The notes beneath the pieces are model-generated. The model was not told the DNA's origin. It worked only from the letters and a program-made list of their open reading frames with translations, and did not search any database. A program made the translations under genes and the position numbers. Below, in pieces: positions 5,531 through 5,885 of a stretch of 5,885 bases of DNA. The first letter of the stretch is position 1, and the number at the start of each line of letters is the position of its first letter. Origin of the DNA: CAYTNY01 sp964439215 (GTDB taxonomy: Bacteria; Oederibacteriota; PGYV01; CAYTNY01); contig CAYTNY010000116.1 in NCBI GenBank assembly GCA_964439215.1, positions 1-5,885 of the forward strand, read 5' to 3'.

Positions 5531-5605
5531 CCCCCTCCAAGAGTATGTAACAGGCCGAAAGACTGCCTGTAACATACTCTATCCTCCCCCATAGAGGTGG
5601 AGGGG
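5531..5605. repeat. Nested hairpin cluster with 15/16-bp stem
   Basis: AGAGTATGTAACAGGC at 5540-5555 pairs with GCCTGTAACATACTCT at 5565-5580 except for one A-A mismatch, leaving loop CGAAAGACT. CCCCTCC at 5532-5538 can pair with GGAGGGG at 5599-5605, closing the whole unit. CTCTAT at 5577-5582 and ATAGAG at 5591-5596 offer an alternative stem that competes with the main one. The following CCCTCTCCCTCGAGG resembles the C/G-rich halves of common intergenic repeat hairpins. The element has no orientation signal such as a T-run. Confidence 0.6.
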
Positions 5606-5630
5606 ATACTAATTCCCTCTCCCTCGAGGA

Positions 5631-5658
5631 GCAAAGGATGAATGCTTTCATGCTTTGC
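5631..5658. repeat. Hairpin, 11 bp plus one mismatch
   Basis: GCAAAG at 5631-5636 pairs with CTTTGC at 5653-5658. After a G-G mismatch, ATGAA at 5638-5642 pairs with TTCAT at 5647-5651 around the loop TGCT. It follows the cluster at 5531-5605 directly and touches the next inverted repeat at its last base. Confidence 0.5.
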
Positions 5659-5694
5659 CGGTATTTACTATAAATATAATCATAAAAATACCGG
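5658..5694. repeat. Inverted repeat CCGGTATTT / AAATACCGG
   Basis: A perfect 9-bp repeat (5658-5666 with 5686-5694) encloses 19 AT-only bases with one C at each end region. The right arm, read as ATACCGGAA (5688-5696), is also the exact reverse complement of TTCCGGTAT at 5756-5764. The three copies alternate in orientation and could form two mutually exclusive stems. Confidence 0.55.
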
Positions 5695-5764
5695 AAAAAA
5701 GTCAGAGAGAAGGTGGTACCTTGTAGAAAATATAAATAACTGTATGAATTAAGTGTTCCGGTAT
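5688..5764. repeat. Inverted repeat ATACCGGAA / TTCCGGTAT, 77 bp across
   Basis: Exact 9-bp inverted repeats at 5688-5696 and 5756-5764 enclose 59 bases that contain a smaller palindrome, AAGGTGGTACCTT at about 5710-5722. The TTCCGG core also bounds the 138-bp element to the left. No gene lies inside. Confidence 0.5.
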
Positions 5765-5792
5765 GTGCGAAAAAAAGACTTTGATTCTATGA

Positions 5793-5817
5793 AGTGTTGC
5801 AATAAAACTTGCAAACT
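5793..5817. repeat. Small hairpin AGT-g-TTGCAA / TTGCAAACT
   Basis: TTGCAA at 5797-5802 and at 5809-5814 pair around TAAAAC. AGT and ACT extend the stem past one bulged G at 5796. It could be an operator half-site pair or an RNA hairpin. Confidence 0.35.
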
Positions 5818-5819
5818 AT

Positions 5820-5837
5820 ACCGTACTTTCCCGTTTG
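5820..5837 (+). repeat. Direct repeat, copy 2 (ACCGTACTTTCCCGTTTG)
   Basis: It matches copy 1 at 5401-5418 in 17 of 18 bases. It is followed by a T-run (5838-5844) that copy 1 lacks. It lies just before the possible promoter and palindrome at the right edge. Confidence 0.6.
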
Positions 5838-5847
5838 TTTTTTTCTC

Positions 5848-5876
5848 TTGTTTTACACGCTTTTTTAGTGTAAAAT
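5848..5876 (+). promoter_or_regulatory. Possible promoter overlapped by an 8-bp palindrome
   Basis: TTGTTT at 5848-5853 and TAAAAT at 5871-5876 are separated by 17 bases, a sigma-70-like layout with a weak -35. The perfect inverted repeat TTTTACAC (5851-5858) / GTGTAAAA (5868-5875) lies across both boxes, as a repressor operator would. The gene it would serve lies outside the window. The match could arise by chance in AT-rich DNA. Confidence 0.35.
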
Positions 5877-5885
5877 CCTTATTGA

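Larger units (their letters stand above)
5266..5885. other. Gene-free right region, dense in inverted and direct repeats
   Basis: No frame of useful length with a ribosome binding site and protein-like composition was found on either strand. A minus-strand open frame at 5148-5441 overlaps the receiver gene and lacks a start signal. Instead the region carries many palindromes, several built on TTCCGG/CCGGAA, plus a direct repeat at 5401-5418 and 5820-5837. It may contain structured RNA, decayed short elements, or regulatory DNA for a gene to the right of the window. Confidence 0.65.

Noticed and set aside
5266..5885. CRISPR array or insertion sequence
   Set aside because: The repeats are not regularly spaced with unique spacers, and there is no transposase or cas gene in the window.

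Overview
The window carries one chromosomal strip with all recognisable genes on the + strand, flanked by two gene-free, hairpin-rich stretches (1-528 and 5266-5885). Strong AGGAGG ribosome binding sites, a lipoprotein and an exported BON protein point to a diderm (Gram-negative-type) bacterium. A one-iron superoxide reductase points to an anaerobic or microaerophilic lifestyle. Base composition looks moderately AT-rich by eye. I cannot assign a phylum; uncultivated anaerobic lineages or Desulfobacterota-like bacteria would fit, but that is a guess.

Left block (529-2208) is a tight three-gene set with 18 and 21 bp gaps. It encodes a Cu/Zn superoxide dismutase lipoprotein with an unusual C-terminal coiled coil, a neelaredoxin-type superoxide reductase, and a four-helix membrane protein of unknown family. 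The first two both remove superoxide, one in the envelope and one in the cytoplasm, so this looks like an oxygen-defence operon. A GC-rich hairpin at 2237-2268 and a second inverted repeat at 2319-2348 separate it from the next block.

Right block (2391-5265) encodes an exported protein with six BON domains, a protein with two PRC-barrel domains, a 5'-truncated BON remnant, and a stand-alone receiver-domain protein. BON and PRC-barrel proteins are often envelope or stress associated, so the whole window reads as envelope and oxidative stress functions, though no regulator is directly tied to them. The remnant retains a perfect ribosome binding site and ATG, but these now lead into a three-codon reading frame. 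The BON reading frame continues in another phase, which suggests a deletion. A near-perfect 16-bp hairpin lies between the remnant and the receiver gene.

The last 620 bases hold no convincing gene but are dense in inverted and direct repeats. These include a 13-bp inverted repeat enclosing about 110 bases, several hairpins, recurring TTCCGG/CCGGAA-centred palindromes and an 18-bp direct repeat. Two short words from this region recur in the leader upstream of the first gene. The best candidates for something new are the SodC-coiled-coil fusion next to superoxide reductase, the decayed BON gene, and this repeat-rich intergenic region. I do not see evidence of a mobile element gene, CRISPR array, tRNA or rRNA.
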